Assembly (NCBI GenBank): GCA_013538855.1 | Contig: JABXJS010000235.1 | Span: 1-64,000 of the forward strand | Source: Herpetosiphonaceae bacterium | GTDB lineage: Bacteria; Chloroflexota; Chloroflexia; Chloroflexales; Herpetosiphonaceae | Reading direction: 5' to 3' | DNA length: 64,000 nucleotides | Part shown: positions 15,400-25,818 of the stretch, one piece after another | Layout of the letters: every line of letters starts with the position of its first letter | Numbering within the stretch: position 1 is the first letter of the stretch | Notes under the pieces: generated by a model | Told to the model about the DNA's origin: nothing | The model's input: the letters and a program-made list of their open reading frames with translations, nothing else | The model's database searches: none | Translations under genes and position numbers: made by a program

Positions 15400-18300
15400 T
15401 TAGTCCTTATCGTTGTTCAGATAGTCCGCATCGGTCTCATTGCGCGGCTCCGGATCGGTATAGACACCGCCGAAATCACCGCGCTGATCCTCTTGGCGAA
15501 TACGCGCCAGCAGCTGCTCGATGCGCTCATCCTCGCTGAGCTGCTTCGAGCCACGGCTCGCGTCGATCTCAGACATCGCCTCATCGAACGGCCGCGCCTG
15601 CATGGGCTTATTTTCACCGAGTGGTGCCGGAGCGCCCTGCGGGATCTCGCCAGGCTGGGCGTTGGCCAGCTGAGCCGCACGGATAGCGGCGGCCTCGGCC
15701 AGCTTGCGCCGATGCTCCATACCGGTGCCTGCCGGAATGAGCTTACCGATGACCACATTCTCTTTCAGACCGCGCAGATAGTCGATCTTACCATTGACTG
15801 CGGCCTCGGTCAGCACGCGGGTCGTCTCTTGGAACGATGCTGCCGACAAGAAGGAGTCGGTCGAGAGCGACGCTTTCGTGATACCCAGCAGCACTGGCTG
15901 CGCCAGCGCCGGATCACCGCCCTGCGCAACCACAGCCGCGTTCATCCGATTCAGCTCGTAGATCTCAATCAGCTCGCCAGGCAGCAGCTCGGTGTCGCCA
16001 GGCTCCTCGATGCGCACACGGCGCAGCATCTGGCGCACGATGATCTCGATGTGTTTATCATTGATCGACACACCTTGGGAGCGATACACCTTCTGCGCCT
16101 CGTTGGTGAGGTACTCTTGCACCGCCTCACGACCGCGCAGCTGGAGCATCTCCTGAGGATCAGCCGAACCTTCAGCAAGCTGCTGGCCGACCTCAACCAT
16201 ATCGCCGTCTTTCACGCGCAGGCGAGCGGAGTGCGAGATAACCTCTTCATGCTCCTCACGATCCTCAGCGCGAATAACGATGCGATCTTTCTCCACAAAC
16301 ACCGTGCCGGCTAAGTTGGCCAAGATCGGCTCGCGATCATCGCCGTCGATGTTGCTCTCTGCGAGCTTCTGCCCGGATGTGACCTCGTCGCCATCTTGTG
16401 CGATAACATTGTAGTCGCTGGGCAGCGGCAGCTCGTCGGTGTAGATCTCTGACGAGACAATGCGCAGACGGCGCACGCCTTCCTCTTCTTTGATGATCTC
16501 GACACGTCCGCCGATCTGCGCCAAGATGGCCTTACCTTTCGGCACACGCGCCTCGAAGATCTCCTGCACACGCGGCAAACCCTGAGTAATATCGGTGTCG
16601 GTTGCGATACCGCCAGTGTGGAAGGTGCGCAGGGTCAGCTGCGTACCAGGCTCACCAATCGACTGTGCTGCGATAATACCAACGGCCTCGCCAATCTCGA
16701 CCAGCATGCCGGTTGCCAAGTTGCGCCCATAGCACAGACGACAAATGCCATGCTCCGATGTACAGTTGAGCACTGAGCGAACAAACACACCGTAGTCAGC
16801 CTGCGCCTCTTTATCAAGGCCCTCATAGATCTCTTTGAACTTGACAGCGTGGGCCTCGGTGATCTCCTCGTCACGGGCGACAATAATCTCGTTGGTGTTT
16901 GGATCAACCAGATCAGCGGCCGCCACACGGCCGACCATGCGCTCGTCAACGGAGGCCAGGATATCGCGGCTGTTGCGCATCCACAGGCCGTCCTCGGTGC
17001 CACAGTCCTCAATCGTCACAATGACATCCTGAGCGACATCGACGAGACGGCGGGTCAGATAGCCAGCGTCAGCGGTACGCAGCGCGGTATCGGCCAAGCC
17101 CTTACGACCACCGTGGGTTGAAATAAAGTACTCAATAACCGTCAGACCCTCGCGGAAGTTTGCGGTAATTGGCAGCTCAATAATTCGACCAGTTGGATCG
17201 GACATAAGTCCGCGCATACCGGCCATCTGACGAATCTGCTCGATGTTACCACGGGCCTGTGATGTTGCCATCATCGACACCGGGCCGAAGGGGTTGAGCG
17301 CATTACGCACAGCATTCTTGATATCGTTCGTCGCCTCAAGCCATGCTGTCACGACCTCACGATAGCGCTCTTCATCGGTGATCAGACCGCGGCGCTGCAT
17401 GCGCTCGATCTCCGTCACCTTCTGATACGTCTCCTCGATGATCTCCTGCTTGTTGGCCGGAACCTCAATGTCCGCCGCGGAGAAGGTCATACCACCCAAG
17501 GTAGCGTGCTTGAAGCCAAGCGCCTTGAGACGGTCAGCCAAGCGCGCCGTGCGCTCCGACGCATAGAAGCGCAGCAGCGACTCGTCGGATGTGTCTGCGC
17601 CAAAGCGCTCTTTCAGCTCGGCATACACCTCGGGAATAACGTTCTCCCGCCGCGAGTGGAATCGATAGCAGTCGGCAATGATCGCCTTGAGGCCCGATTT
17701 GCCCACAAGCTGGTTGCGGAAGTGCAGCGGTGAGAAATAGTTACGCCCATCAGGCATAATTTCGCCAGCGGTTGGCTCGCCCTTGTAGCGTAGCGCATCG
17801 TTAAAGATGATGCGGCCCACGCTTGTCTCAAGCAGGTAGCGCGGCGTTAAACCATCGCGTGACTCAAGCTGCTTGGCTTGGCGATCATTGGCTGGCTGGA
17901 CGTAGTCCTCCATAATCACCCAGATCGGGGCCTGAATATGGACAACGCCGTTGGTGTGCGCCAGCAGCGCTTCCTCCGTATTGGCAAAGCGCTTGCCCGA
18001 ACCCTTTGCCCCATCACGGATCTGCGTCAGATAGTAGCAGCCCAGCACAATATCCTGTGATGGCGTGATGATTGGATCACCATTGGCCGGTGAGAGCAAG
18101 TTGTAGGTCGAGATCATGCGCCGGCGCGCCTCTTCCTGCGCCTTGCGCGAGAGCGGCACGTGCACCGCCATCTGGTCGCCGTCGAAGTCAGCATTGAAGG
18201 CGGCGCAGACCAGCGGATGCAGCTGGATGGCCGACCCCTCGATCAACTTGGCCTCAAACGCTTGGATCGACAGCCGGTGCAGCGAAGGCGCGCGGTTAAG

Positions 18301-20067
18301 CAGCACAAGGTAGTCCTTGATCACTTCCTCAAGCACATCCCAAACTTCGTGGCGCACCCGCTCGACAAAGCGCTTGGCCGACTTGATGTTATGGGCAAAG
18401 CCCTTGTCCACCAAGCGCCGCATCACAAACGGCTTGAACAGCTCAAGCGCCATTTTCTTTGGCAGACCACACTGGTGCAGCTGAAGCGTTGGCCCAACCA
18501 CGATCACCGAGCGGCCGGAGTAGTCTACACGCTTACCAAGCAGGTTTTGGCGGAAGCGACCCTGCTTACCCTTGAGCATGTCGCTCAGGCTCTTCAGGCG
18601 ATGCTTGCCCTTGCCGCTGACAGGGCGGCCACGGCGACCATTGTCGATCAAGGCGTCAACCGCCTCCTGCAGCATGCGCTTCTCATTGCGCACAATAATC
18701 TCAGGCGCATTCAGCTCCATCAGACGCTTGAGACGGTTGTTGCGGTTGATCACACGTCGATACAGATCGTTGAGATCAGACGTGGCAAAGCGCCCACCGT
18801 CCAGCTGCACCATCGGCCGCAGATCTGGCGGAATGACTGGCAGCACGGTCATGATCATCCACTCTGGACGATTGCCGCTCTTGCGGAAGGCTTCGACAAC
18901 CCGCAGGCGCTTGGTCGCCTTCTTACGCCGCTGGCCGGATGTCGTCTGCACCTCAGCCTGAAGCTGATTGGCCAGTGCGTCCAGATCAACTAGCGAGACG
19001 ATGTCGCGGATTGCGCCAGCGCCCATGTCAGCCTTAAACGTGTAGGGAGCCAGATCGCGCAGCTGCCGGTACTCGTTCTCGGAGATAATCCGATGCAGAA
19101 CGATATCATCAAGCTGCTCTAGCTTCTCTTTTTCTTGCTTGTTGAGATCCTCAAGCTGCTTCGCCAGCGATGAAAGCAGCTTCTCACGCTCAGCATCGGC
19201 GGCAGAGCGCTTCTGATCGCGCTCGCTCTCGGACAGCACCTGGATGTTTTCTAGCTCGTAGTCGCGGCGCTGCTCTAGACGCTCGCGCTCCTGCTCAACG
19301 AGCTGATCAAGCTGCTCCAGAATGCGCTCACGCACCGGCTCGTTTTCCTCGATGAGCAGCGTGCCGCGGAAGTTGATATCCTCGTCGGCCAGCGCATCAT
19401 GGGCGATCATGTCCTCGAGCTGCTCACGCAGGTTGTTGGCCTCGTCTTCAAGCTCTTGGCGCTGATGGGAGAAATTCTCACGCGCCGCCTGCATTGAAGA
19501 CTCAAGCTCGGTATCAAGGGCAGAAAGCTCTTTGCTCAGGCTCGTGGCGCGCTCGCCGCTCTGCTCACCTTGGTTGCGCTCAATATCCTGACGACGTTGC
19601 TTGAAGTCAGCCTTGATCTGCTCGCGGAGATTGTTGATCGCCATCTCATCAACATCGGTAATAATGTAGGCGGCGAAGTACAACACGCGCTCAAGATTGC
19701 GTGGTGAGATATCCAGCAGCAGACCTAGGCGCGAGGGTGTGCCCTTAACAAACCAGATGTGCGATACAGGCGAAGCTAGCTTAATGTGGCCCATACGATC
19801 ACGACGCACCTTAGATCGCGTTACTTCAACACCACATTTATCACAAACAATGCCTTTATAGCGCACGCGTTTGTATTTTCCGCAATAGCATTCCCAATCC
19901 TTGGTAGGACCAAAGATTTTTTCGCAGAAGAGGCCATCACGCTCAGGTCGGAGCGTTCTATAATTAATCGTCTCAGGTTTTGTCACTTCACCGTGAGACC
20001 ACTTCATAATCTCATCAGGTGAGGCGAGGCTGATACGAATCGCATTAAAGTCATTAATCTCGAGCAT
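15400..20067 (-). CDS. rpoC: DNA-directed RNA polymerase subunit beta'
   Basis: The 1555-residue protein is the catalytic beta' subunit. The N-terminal zinc site is C60, C62, C75 and C78 ([18 protein letters not shown]). The active-site NADFDGDQM lies at residues 625-633, with the Mg-binding aspartates D627, D629 and D631. Bridge and trigger-helix regions follow ([18 protein letters not shown]). A highly charged insertion of about 185 residues (142-325) is predicted to form a coiled coil in the clamp region; related insertions are known in Chloroflexota. It is intact. AGGAGCAC before the ATG overlaps the stop of the upstream homing-endonuclease gene. Transcription comes from the rpoB promoter. 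Confidence 0.97.
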   Translation of the reverse strand: MLEINDFNAIRISLASPDEIMKWSHGEVTKPETINYRTLRPERDGLFCEKIFGPTKDWECYCGKYKRVRYKGIVCDKCGVEVTRSKVRRDRMGHIKLASPVSHIWFVKGTPSRLGLLLDISPRNLERVLYFAAYIITDVDEMAINNLREQIKADFKQRRQDIERNQGEQSGERATSLSKELSALDTELESSMQAARENFSHQRQELEDEANNLREQLEDMIAHDALADEDINFRGTLLIEENEPVRERILEQLDQLVEQERERLEQRRDYELENIQVLSESERDQKRSAADAEREKLLSSLAKQLEDLNKQEKEKLEQLDDIVLHRIISENEYRQLRDLAPYTFKADMGAGAIRDIVSLVDLDALANQLQAEVQTTSGQRRKKATKRLRVVEAFRKSGNRPEWMIMTVLPVIPPDLRPMVQLDGGRFATSDLNDLYRRVINRNNRLKRLMELNAPEIIVRNEKRMLQEAVDALIDNGRRGRPVSGKGKHRLKSLSDMLKGKQGRFRQNLLGKRVDYSGRSVIVVGPTLQLHQCGLPKKMALELFKPFVMRRLVDKGFAHNIKSAKRFVERVRHEVWDVLEEVIKDYLVLLNRAPSLHRLSIQAFEAKLIEGSAIQLHPLVCAAFNADFDGDQMAVHVPLSRKAQEEARRRMISTYNLLSPANGDPIITPSQDIVLGCYYLTQIRDGAKGSGKRFANTEEALLAHTNGVVHIQAPIWVIMEDYVQPANDRQAKQLESRDGLTPRYLLETSVGRIIFNDALRYKGEPTAGEIMPDGRNYFSPLHFRNQLVGKSGLKAIIADCYRFHSRRENVIPEVYAELKERFGADTSDESLLRFYASERTARLADRLKALGFKHATLGGMTFSAADIEVPANKQEIIEETYQKVTEIERMQRRGLITDEERYREVVTAWLEATNDIKNAVRNALNPFGPVSMMATSQARGNIEQIRQMAGMRGLMSDPTGRIIELPITANFREGLTVIEYFISTHGGRKGLADTALRTADAGYLTRRLVDVAQDVIVTIEDCGTEDGLWMRNSRDILASVDERMVGRVAAADLVDPNTNEIIVARDEEITEAHAVKFKEIYEGLDKEAQADYGVFVRSVLNCTSEHGICRLCYGRNLATGMLVEIGEAVGIIAAQSIGEPGTQLTLRTFHTGGIATDTDITQGLPRVQEIFEARVPKGKAILAQIGGRVEIIKEEEGVRRLRIVSSEIYTDELPLPSDYNVIAQDGDEVTSGQKLAESNIDGDDREPILANLAGTVFVEKDRIVIRAEDREEHEEVISHSARLRVKDGDMVEVGQQLAEGSADPQEMLQLRGREAVQEYLTNEAQKVYRSQGVSINDKHIEIIVRQMLRRVRIEEPGDTELLPGELIEIYELNRMNAAVVAQGGDPALAQPVLLGITKASLSTDSFLSAASFQETTRVLTEAAVNGKIDYLRGLKENVVIGKLIPAGTGMEHRRKLAEAAAIRAAQLANAQPGEIPQGAPAPLGENKPMQARPFDEAMSEIDASRGSKQLSEDERIEQLLARIRQEDQRGDFGGVYTDPEPRNETDADYLNNDKD

Positions 20068-20076
20068 TCTGTGCTC

Positions 20077-20775
20077 CTATGATGGTAGATAGCCCGCAAA
20101 GTTTCGGCGCATTCCGTCTGTTATCGTGCCCTTTTGAGGTTTCTTCTTTGGCTGCCATTCAATAAATGCTTGTGCGATTTCTGCTTTACGCTGCAGATTC
20201 ATCCCAGGATTCTGGTTGTACAACCACACAGCTAAACATTTAGCGCGCGTTGTACTCCACTTAATCGTCCAGTTGCTCCGATTCGTGGTGACATTAGGAG
20301 CTGGGATTGCAGTCAACTGTGCTACAGCTGTAGCAATCCCTTTCAGAAGATCAACTGAACCAGAGTAAATTTGAACCACAGGACGATCTCCATTCCAGAT
20401 CCATGTCCCATCGCCGTCGATTACCCCACGGACAAAGTGGGGCACGTAGGCATCTGGAACAGCAGGAAATCCGATCGTGAGCGACTTGCGCGGCGTGCCG
20501 CCCAGGCGCTGGAGATCCTGATACATCTCCTTGCTACAATAGTTGAGCGCATAGCCTGCGCGCTCGACCGAGATCCTACGCATAGAGTAGTGCTCACCGA
20601 TCGCGGCGGCAACTAGCTCTAGATGTGCAACATCGTTGCTGGCGATCTCGATCTCGTGGGCACCGGTGGGCTGCTTGATGCGCATACACCCGTCGGCCCA
20701 CCAGTACCCAAGCACATAGGCCATTGCTGCCGACCAAACTCGAAAAAAATCGACCGACTTCGCTGGACGGCCCAT
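20077..20775 (-). CDS. free-standing LAGLIDADG homing endonuclease in the rpoB-rpoC gap
   Basis: The 232-residue protein has two copies of the LAGLIDADG signature: AYVLGYWWADGCM (catalytic D28) and HFVRGVIDGDGTW (D120/D122), as in single-chain pseudo-symmetric meganucleases that cut long asymmetric DNA sites. The C-terminus is basic (WQPKKKPQKGTITDGMRRN). It starts at ATG 20775 after GGAGAAGGG, 74 nt past the rpoB stop, and ends 9 nt before rpoC; the rpoC ribosome-binding site overlaps its TAG. It is collinear with rpoBC, so its message is probably part of the polymerase transcript. No intein or intron is seen in either flanking gene. Both catalytic acids are kept, so it may be active. Confidence 0.88.
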   Translation of the reverse strand: MGRPAKSVDFFRVWSAAMAYVLGYWWADGCMRIKQPTGAHEIEIASNDVAHLELVAAAIGEHYSMRRISVERAGYALNYCSKEMYQDLQRLGGTPRKSLTIGFPAVPDAYVPHFVRGVIDGDGTWIWNGDRPVVQIYSGSVDLLKGIATAVAQLTAIPAPNVTTNRSNWTIKWSTTRAKCLAVWLYNQNPGMNLQRKAEIAQAFIEWQPKKKPQKGTITDGMRRNFAGYLPS

Positions 20776-20849
20776 CCCTTCTCCTCTCTTCGCTCAGGAA
20801 CGGCAACCGTGCCAGCGACACACCCTGGAAGGCGTGCCGCTGGCGACCT

Positions 20850-23800
20850 TTAGAACTCGCCTTTCTCCATACCCGACAAGTTGATGCCATCCAAGGCCGA
20901 GAGATCGTCAGCCTCAGTGTCGGTAAGCTCCACCGGCCGCTCGTCAGAGGTCAGCACCTCGACCGACAGGCCGAGCGACTGCAGCTCTTTGATCAACACC
21001 TTGAACGACTCAGGCACGCCGGCCTCTTGAATCGGCTCGCCCTTCACAATCGCCTCATAGGTCTTGACGCGACCAACCACATCATCGGACTTGACCGTCA
21101 ACATCTCTTGGAGGATATAGGCTGCGCCATAGGCTTCGAGCGCCCACACCTCCATCTCACCGAAGCGCTGGCCGCCGAACTGGGCTTTACCACCAAGTGG
21201 CTGCTGGGTGACCAAGCTGTATGGGCCAGTTGATCGAGCGTGAATCTTATCCTCAACCAAGTGCGCCAGCTTCAGCATATACTTGTAGCCAACGGTCACC
21301 GGGTTATCGAACTTAATGCCAGTGCGACCATCATAGAGATCAATCTTGCCATCCGGTGGCAGCCCGGCGGTATTCAGCGCATTGGCGATGTCCGAGTCGT
21401 GAGCGCCGTCAAAGACCGGCGTCGCAATGCGATAGCCCAGCCGCAGCGCAGCCCAGCCTAGGTGGGTCTCCAGAATCTGGCCGATGTTCATACGGCTTGG
21501 CACAGCCAGCGGATTCAAAACGATGTCAACTGGTGTGCCATCAGGCAGGAACGGCATATCTTCCACGGCGAGCACGCGGCTCACCACGCCTTTATTACCG
21601 TGGCGACCGGCCATCTTATCGCCAGGGCTGATCTTGCGCTTCTGGCAGAGCATGACGCGCACCGTTTGATTGACACCCACTGGCAGCTCAGTGTTTTCAT
21701 CGCGTGTAAACACCTTAACGTCGATGACTTTGCCTTTGACGCCGTTGGGAACACGCAGCGAGCTATCTTTGACCTCGCGGGCCTTTTCACCGAAGATGGC
21801 GCGCAGCAGGCGCTCTTCAGCGGTCAGGTCTGTCTCGCCTTTGGGTGTAATCTTACCAACCAAGATATCATTGGGCTGAACATCGGCACCGATGTAGATG
21901 ATGCCGTTCTCATCCAAGTTCTTGAGACTATCTTGGCCGACATTAGGAATATCGCGGGTGATCTCCTCGGGGCCAAGCTTGGTATCGCGCGCCTCGACCT
22001 CATACTTCTCGATATGGATCGAGGTAAAGATATCTTCGCGCACCAAGCGCTCGCTCACCAAGATGGCGTCCTCGAAGTTACCGCCCTCCCAAGGCATGTA
22101 GGCCACCAGCACATTCTGGCCAAGCGCCAGCTCGCCATTCTGCGTCGATGAGCTATCGGCGATGATCTGGCCGTCCGACACACGATCGCCGACCATGACA
22201 CTTGGGCGCTGATTGATACAGGTGTCCTGGTTCGAGCGCAGGAACTTGAGCAGCCAGTAGGTGCGCTCGGTGCCATCGTCCTCGCGCACAATAATGCGCT
22301 CGCTCGTTGAAGAAATCACCGTGCCAGGCTTGCGTGCCACGACCACCTGGCCCGAGTCACGCGCAGCCTTGTACTCCATGCCTGTGCCGATAACTGGCGC
22401 ATCTGGCCGCAGCAGTGGCACTGCCTGGCGCTGCATGTTGGAACCCATCAGCGCGCGGTTCGCGTCGTCGTGCTCCAAGAATGGGATCAGTGCCGTTGAG
22501 ACGCTAACCACCTGCTTAGGCGACACATCCATATAGTCGATTGTCTCGACAGGAGCCTGCACAAACTCCTCGGCGTGGCGACAAGAAACGGTTGTGGAGG
22601 CAAAGCGCTTGTGCGGATCGAGCGGCGCATTCGCCTGCGCGATAATGAACTTATCCTCTTCATCAGCAGGCAGATAGTCGGTCTCGTTCGTGACAATCGG
22701 GCGAATTTTGATCATGCGCAGCGGCAGCTGAGCGATCTTCTGGGCCAGCTCACGGTTAATCTCCGTGCCCGCCTCAGCCAGCAGCGTGCCAGACTGTGGA
22801 TCGACAATATCCTCGCGCAGGATCTGACCGCGCAGCAGGCCCACAGCGATGATCTCGGCCAGCTCAGCGTCGATGCGTGCACCGACAGGAGCGATCAACT
22901 CATCGGTGCGCAGGTCGCGCACATCGCGGGCGACAGTGCCGCGCTCGCGCCAGATCGGGGTATTCTCAACCTCGCGATAGACCCGGCGGTAGGGCGTCTC
23001 CAAAAAGCCCATCTCATTGACGCGCGCAAACGTTGACATTGTGCCAATCAGACCAATGTTTGGACCTTCAGGCGTTTCCACTGGGCAGATGCGGCCGTAG
23101 TGCGAGTGGTGCACATCGCGCACCTCAAAGCCAGCCCGATCACGGCTTAGACCGCCGGGGCCAAGGGCCGACAGACGGCGCTTGTGGGTCAGCTCAGCCA
23201 GCGGATTCGTCTGATCCATAAACTGCGACAGCTGTGAGCCACCAAAGAACTCGCGCATCGCCGCAACCACAGGCCGAATATTGATCAAGCCGTTCGGCGT
23301 AGCGGCCTCGGGGTCCTGGAGCGACATACGCTCTTTGATCACGCGCTCCATGCGCAGCAGGCCAACGCGAAACTGCGTTTGGATCAACTCGCCAACGGTA
23401 CGCACGCGGCGATTGCCGAGGTGATCGATGTCATCGGGCTGGCCGATGCCGTTGTTCAGATCGATCATGCGCTCAACGATCTTGAACAGGTCTGCGGTGG
23501 TCAGGACACGCTCATCAAGCGAAGGCGTCTGCTGACCCTCAAAGGTGCGACTCTTCTCCCACAGATTACGGTTGAGCTTATAGCGCCCGACCTTACCAAG
23601 GTCGTAGCGGCGCGAGTTGAACAGCAGCGTCTCAAGGAGCGTGCGGGCGTTTTCTACCATCGCCGGATCACCGGGCCGTAGGCGCTTATACAGCTCCATG
23701 ATCGCCTCTTTGGCGTTGGTCGTTGGATCTTTTTCCAGCGTGCTAGCGATAAAGAGGTGGTCGCGATTGGTTTCGACGGATTCGAACAGCGCCACCACAT

Positions 23801-24503
23801 CATCATTCAGGCCACTTTCCTCAAGTGACTTAGCGCTAAATAGCCCAAGCACCGCCCGGATGAGGATGGTGACCGGCAGCTTGCGCTTGCGATCAACCTT
23901 GACCGACAGCACATCGCGCTTATTCGTCTCAAACTCAAGCCAAGCGCCACGATTTGGGATCAGCTTAGCGCTATGCAGCGCACGACCACTCGTTGGATCC
24001 TTCTCTTCTTTAAAGTAGACGCCTGGTGAGCGAATCAGCTGTGACACCACCACGCGCTCGGCACCGTTGATGACAAACGTTCCATTGTCGGTCATCAAGG
24101 GGAAGTCGCCTAGGAAAATTTCACTTTCTTTGATTTCGCCGGTGTTTTTGATCTTGAGGCGAACCTTGACCCGCAGCGGCGCAGCGTAGGTCATGTCGCG
24201 CTCGCGGCACTCATACTCGTTGTAGCGTGGCTCGCCGAACTCATAGTCGCCAAAGCTCAGCTCCAAATTTTTGCCGGTAAAATCCTCAATTGGACTAATT
24301 TCATCAAACAGCTCGCGGAGGCCCTCGCGCTGGAACCATCTGAACGAGTCAAGCTGCGTTTCGATGAGCTTCGGCACATCGATCGCATCTTGAATCCGCG
24401 CAAAGCTGTGGCGTTCCGGGGCGAGGAGACGCCCTGTCTCGTCACGGCGACTGGTTGGAGAGATCAGCGGCGGCAGGATCACATTAGTGGTTACTGGTGG
24501 CAT
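20850..24503 (-). CDS. rpoB: DNA-directed RNA polymerase subunit beta
   Basis: The 1217-residue subunit carries the family landmarks: RFWFQREGL-like start region, SPGVYF (fork/lobe), the rifampicin-pocket cluster [19 protein letters not shown] and [11 protein letters not shown] (near 23160-23245), [17 protein letters not shown], and [14 protein letters not shown]-type sequence ([19 protein letters not shown]). The Asp, His and Ser that determine rifampicin sensitivity are the wild-type residues, so sensitivity is predicted. The C-terminus has [18 protein letters not shown]. It is intact, preceded by a 210-nt leader and a consensus promoter, and followed by the homing-endonuclease gene and rpoC. 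Confidence 0.97.
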   Translation of the reverse strand: MPPVTTNVILPPLISPTSRRDETGRLLAPERHSFARIQDAIDVPKLIETQLDSFRWFQREGLRELFDEISPIEDFTGKNLELSFGDYEFGEPRYNEYECRERDMTYAAPLRVKVRLKIKNTGEIKESEIFLGDFPLMTDNGTFVINGAERVVVSQLIRSPGVYFKEEKDPTSGRALHSAKLIPNRGAWLEFETNKRDVLSVKVDRKRKLPVTILIRAVLGLFSAKSLEESGLNDDVVALFESVETNRDHLFIASTLEKDPTTNAKEAIMELYKRLRPGDPAMVENARTLLETLLFNSRRYDLGKVGRYKLNRNLWEKSRTFEGQQTPSLDERVLTTADLFKIVERMIDLNNGIGQPDDIDHLGNRRVRTVGELIQTQFRVGLLRMERVIKERMSLQDPEAATPNGLINIRPVVAAMREFFGGSQLSQFMDQTNPLAELTHKRRLSALGPGGLSRDRAGFEVRDVHHSHYGRICPVETPEGPNIGLIGTMSTFARVNEMGFLETPYRRVYREVENTPIWRERGTVARDVRDLRTDELIAPVGARIDAELAEIIAVGLLRGQILREDIVDPQSGTLLAEAGTEINRELAQKIAQLPLRMIKIRPIVTNETDYLPADEEDKFIIAQANAPLDPHKRFASTTVSCRHAEEFVQAPVETIDYMDVSPKQVVSVSTALIPFLEHDDANRALMGSNMQRQAVPLLRPDAPVIGTGMEYKAARDSGQVVVARKPGTVISSTSERIIVREDDGTERTYWLLKFLRSNQDTCINQRPSVMVGDRVSDGQIIADSSSTQNGELALGQNVLVAYMPWEGGNFEDAILVSERLVREDIFTSIHIEKYEVEARDTKLGPEEITRDIPNVGQDSLKNLDENGIIYIGADVQPNDILVGKITPKGETDLTAEERLLRAIFGEKAREVKDSSLRVPNGVKGKVIDVKVFTRDENTELPVGVNQTVRVMLCQKRKISPGDKMAGRHGNKGVVSRVLAVEDMPFLPDGTPVDIVLNPLAVPSRMNIGQILETHLGWAALRLGYRIATPVFDGAHDSDIANALNTAGLPPDGKIDLYDGRTGIKFDNPVTVGYKYMLKLAHLVEDKIHARSTGPYSLVTQQPLGGKAQFGGQRFGEMEVWALEAYGAAYILQEMLTVKSDDVVGRVKTYEAIVKGEPIQEAGVPESFKVLIKELQSLGLSVEVLTSDERPVELTDTEADDLSALDGINLSGMEKGEF

Positions 24504-24561
24504 CGACTTCGCTCCCTAGCCTCAAAAAAGCACAAAATCCTCGCACCCGGGCCAACGGTTG

Positions 24562-24650
24562 ACACCTCTGGGGTAGGTGTACAATTGTTGTCGGAGGCGA
24601 GTCCTTGGAGCTTTCCGAAGCAGCGAATGAAAAATGCGCCATACGGCGCG
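24562..24650 (-). promoter_or_regulatory. rpoB leader with attenuator-like hairpin
   Basis: On the minus strand the leader forms GCGCC-GTAT-GGCGC followed by ATTTTT (about 24649 to 24631), which is the form of an intrinsic terminator. A second hairpin, ACACCT/AGGTGT (24580 to 24562), lies downstream. Premature termination in the leader could adjust polymerase synthesis. The stem is short, so this is tentative. Confidence 0.4.
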
Positions 24651-24724
24651 CAATCTATTCTGGTCGGTCTGTCTTGGTGGATGCAGAACCTCTTTAGCAA
24701 TGGTTATGCTTTTTGCAAACGGGG

Positions 24725-24753
24725 ATTATATCATACGGGGTTCACTGTGTCAA
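24725..24753 (-). promoter_or_regulatory. consensus sigma70 promoter of rpoBC
   Basis: On the minus strand TTGACA (24753-24748), a 17-bp spacer and TATAAT (24730-24725) match the consensus exactly. The -35 box lies in the last codons of ribF (Leu-Asp-Thr) and the -10 box directly follows the ribF stop. Confidence 0.85.
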
Positions 24754-25669
24754 GTAGGAGTTTAGCATGCTCAGCGTCCGCGCCAATCTGGCGCACGAGA
24801 GCATCAATGGAGGCAAAGCGCTGCTCTGGGCGAATATGCTCGATAAAAGCAAGGCGCAGCTGCTGACCGTAGAGATCGCCACTGAAGTCAAAGAGATGCG
24901 CCTCGACAGTGCGGCCCAGCACACCAAACGTTGGGCGCACACCAACATTCGTAACCGCATTGTAGATGCCGCCAGTGTCGAGCAGCTCAGCGTGACAGGC
25001 GTAGACGCCATCGGCAGGCAGCATATGGGTCTCTGTCACAGCAATATTGGCGGTAGGAAAGCCAATTGTGCGTCCGCGCTGATCGCCAGCGACCACAGTA
25101 CCAGTAACAGTAAATGGTCGCCCAAGGTAGCGCTTGGCATCGGCAACGCGCCCTGCGCTAAGCAGCGCCCGAATCGTTGAAGAGCGCACGTGCTCGCCAT
25201 CGAGCGTCCACAGCTCGATGGTATGCACGCTGTAGCCCAGCTGCTGACCAAGCTCGCGCAGCACAGACACCGTGCCAAGTGCACGATGGCCAAGGCGGAA
25301 ATCCGGCCCGACCCACAGCTCGCGCAGCTGCATATGCTCACAGAGCCATGCCATAAAGTCGGCCGCCGACAGCTGCGACATGGCAGCATCAAACGGCAGC
25401 ACAACCAATATATCGACCCCCAGATCGGCAATCAGCGCGGCGCGCTCATCGATGGTCGTCAGGCAGCGCAGATCGCGCTCTGGGCGCAGCACCGTATCGG
25501 GATGTGGATCGAAGGTGAGCACAGCGCTTTGCGCCCCACTTGCTTGCGCACGAGCCACCAACTGGCGAATCAAGTGCTGATGTGCGCGATGAACACCATC
25601 GAACTTACCGATCGTCAACAGCACTGGCTGCGTCGGTGTTAAAGTCTGCAAATTGACAACAACATCCAT
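24731..25669 (-). CDS. ribF: bifunctional riboflavin kinase / FAD synthetase
   Basis: The 312-residue enzyme makes FMN from riboflavin and then FAD. The N-terminal nucleotidyltransferase domain has LLTIGKFDGVHRAHQHLI (FDGxHxxH motif), FDPHP and the VRSSTIRALLSAG motif. The C-terminal flavokinase domain (about 185-310) has GRTIGFPTANIAV, GVYACHAEL and NVGVRPTFG. ATG 25669 is chosen because the protein then begins MDVVVNLQTL and has normal length; the frame stays open farther upstream without support. The coding end overlaps the rpoB promoter. Confidence 0.93.
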   Translation of the reverse strand: MDVVVNLQTLTPTQPVLLTIGKFDGVHRAHQHLIRQLVARAQASGAQSAVLTFDPHPDTVLRPERDLRCLTTIDERAALIADLGVDILVVLPFDAAMSQLSAADFMAWLCEHMQLRELWVGPDFRLGHRALGTVSVLRELGQQLGYSVHTIELWTLDGEHVRSSTIRALLSAGRVADAKRYLGRPFTVTGTVVAGDQRGRTIGFPTANIAVTETHMLPADGVYACHAELLDTGGIYNAVTNVGVRPTFGVLGRTVEAHLFDFSGDLYGQQLRLAFIEHIRPEQRFASIDALVRQIGADAEHAKLLLDTVNPV

Positions 25670-25818
25670 AAAGATTGTTTCCACTGCTTCGGTTTGATTG
25701 CGTGAAGCAGCATACCAGCCCTTGCCGTGAGCGTCAAGGCGACCAAACTGTACAGCAGCAGCAGCGCTTGTGATAAGATGGGGACAGGAATTCAACCTTA
25801 TACAGTAGTGGAAGATCT

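Noticed and set aside
15136-16314. Long rightward open frame of about 390 codons opposite rpoC
   Set aside because: It is the antisense of the conserved rpoC C-terminus; composition follows rpoC codons and no ribosome-binding site or family motif is seen.
20077-24503. Intein or intron in rpoB or rpoC associated with the homing endonuclease
   Set aside because: Both polymerase genes read through without splice-block motifs or interruptions; the endonuclease is a separate gene.
24559-24580. Rightward promoter TTGACA...TACAAT inside the rpoB leader
   Set aside because: Spacer is only 15 bp and no rightward gene follows for more than 1.2 kb.
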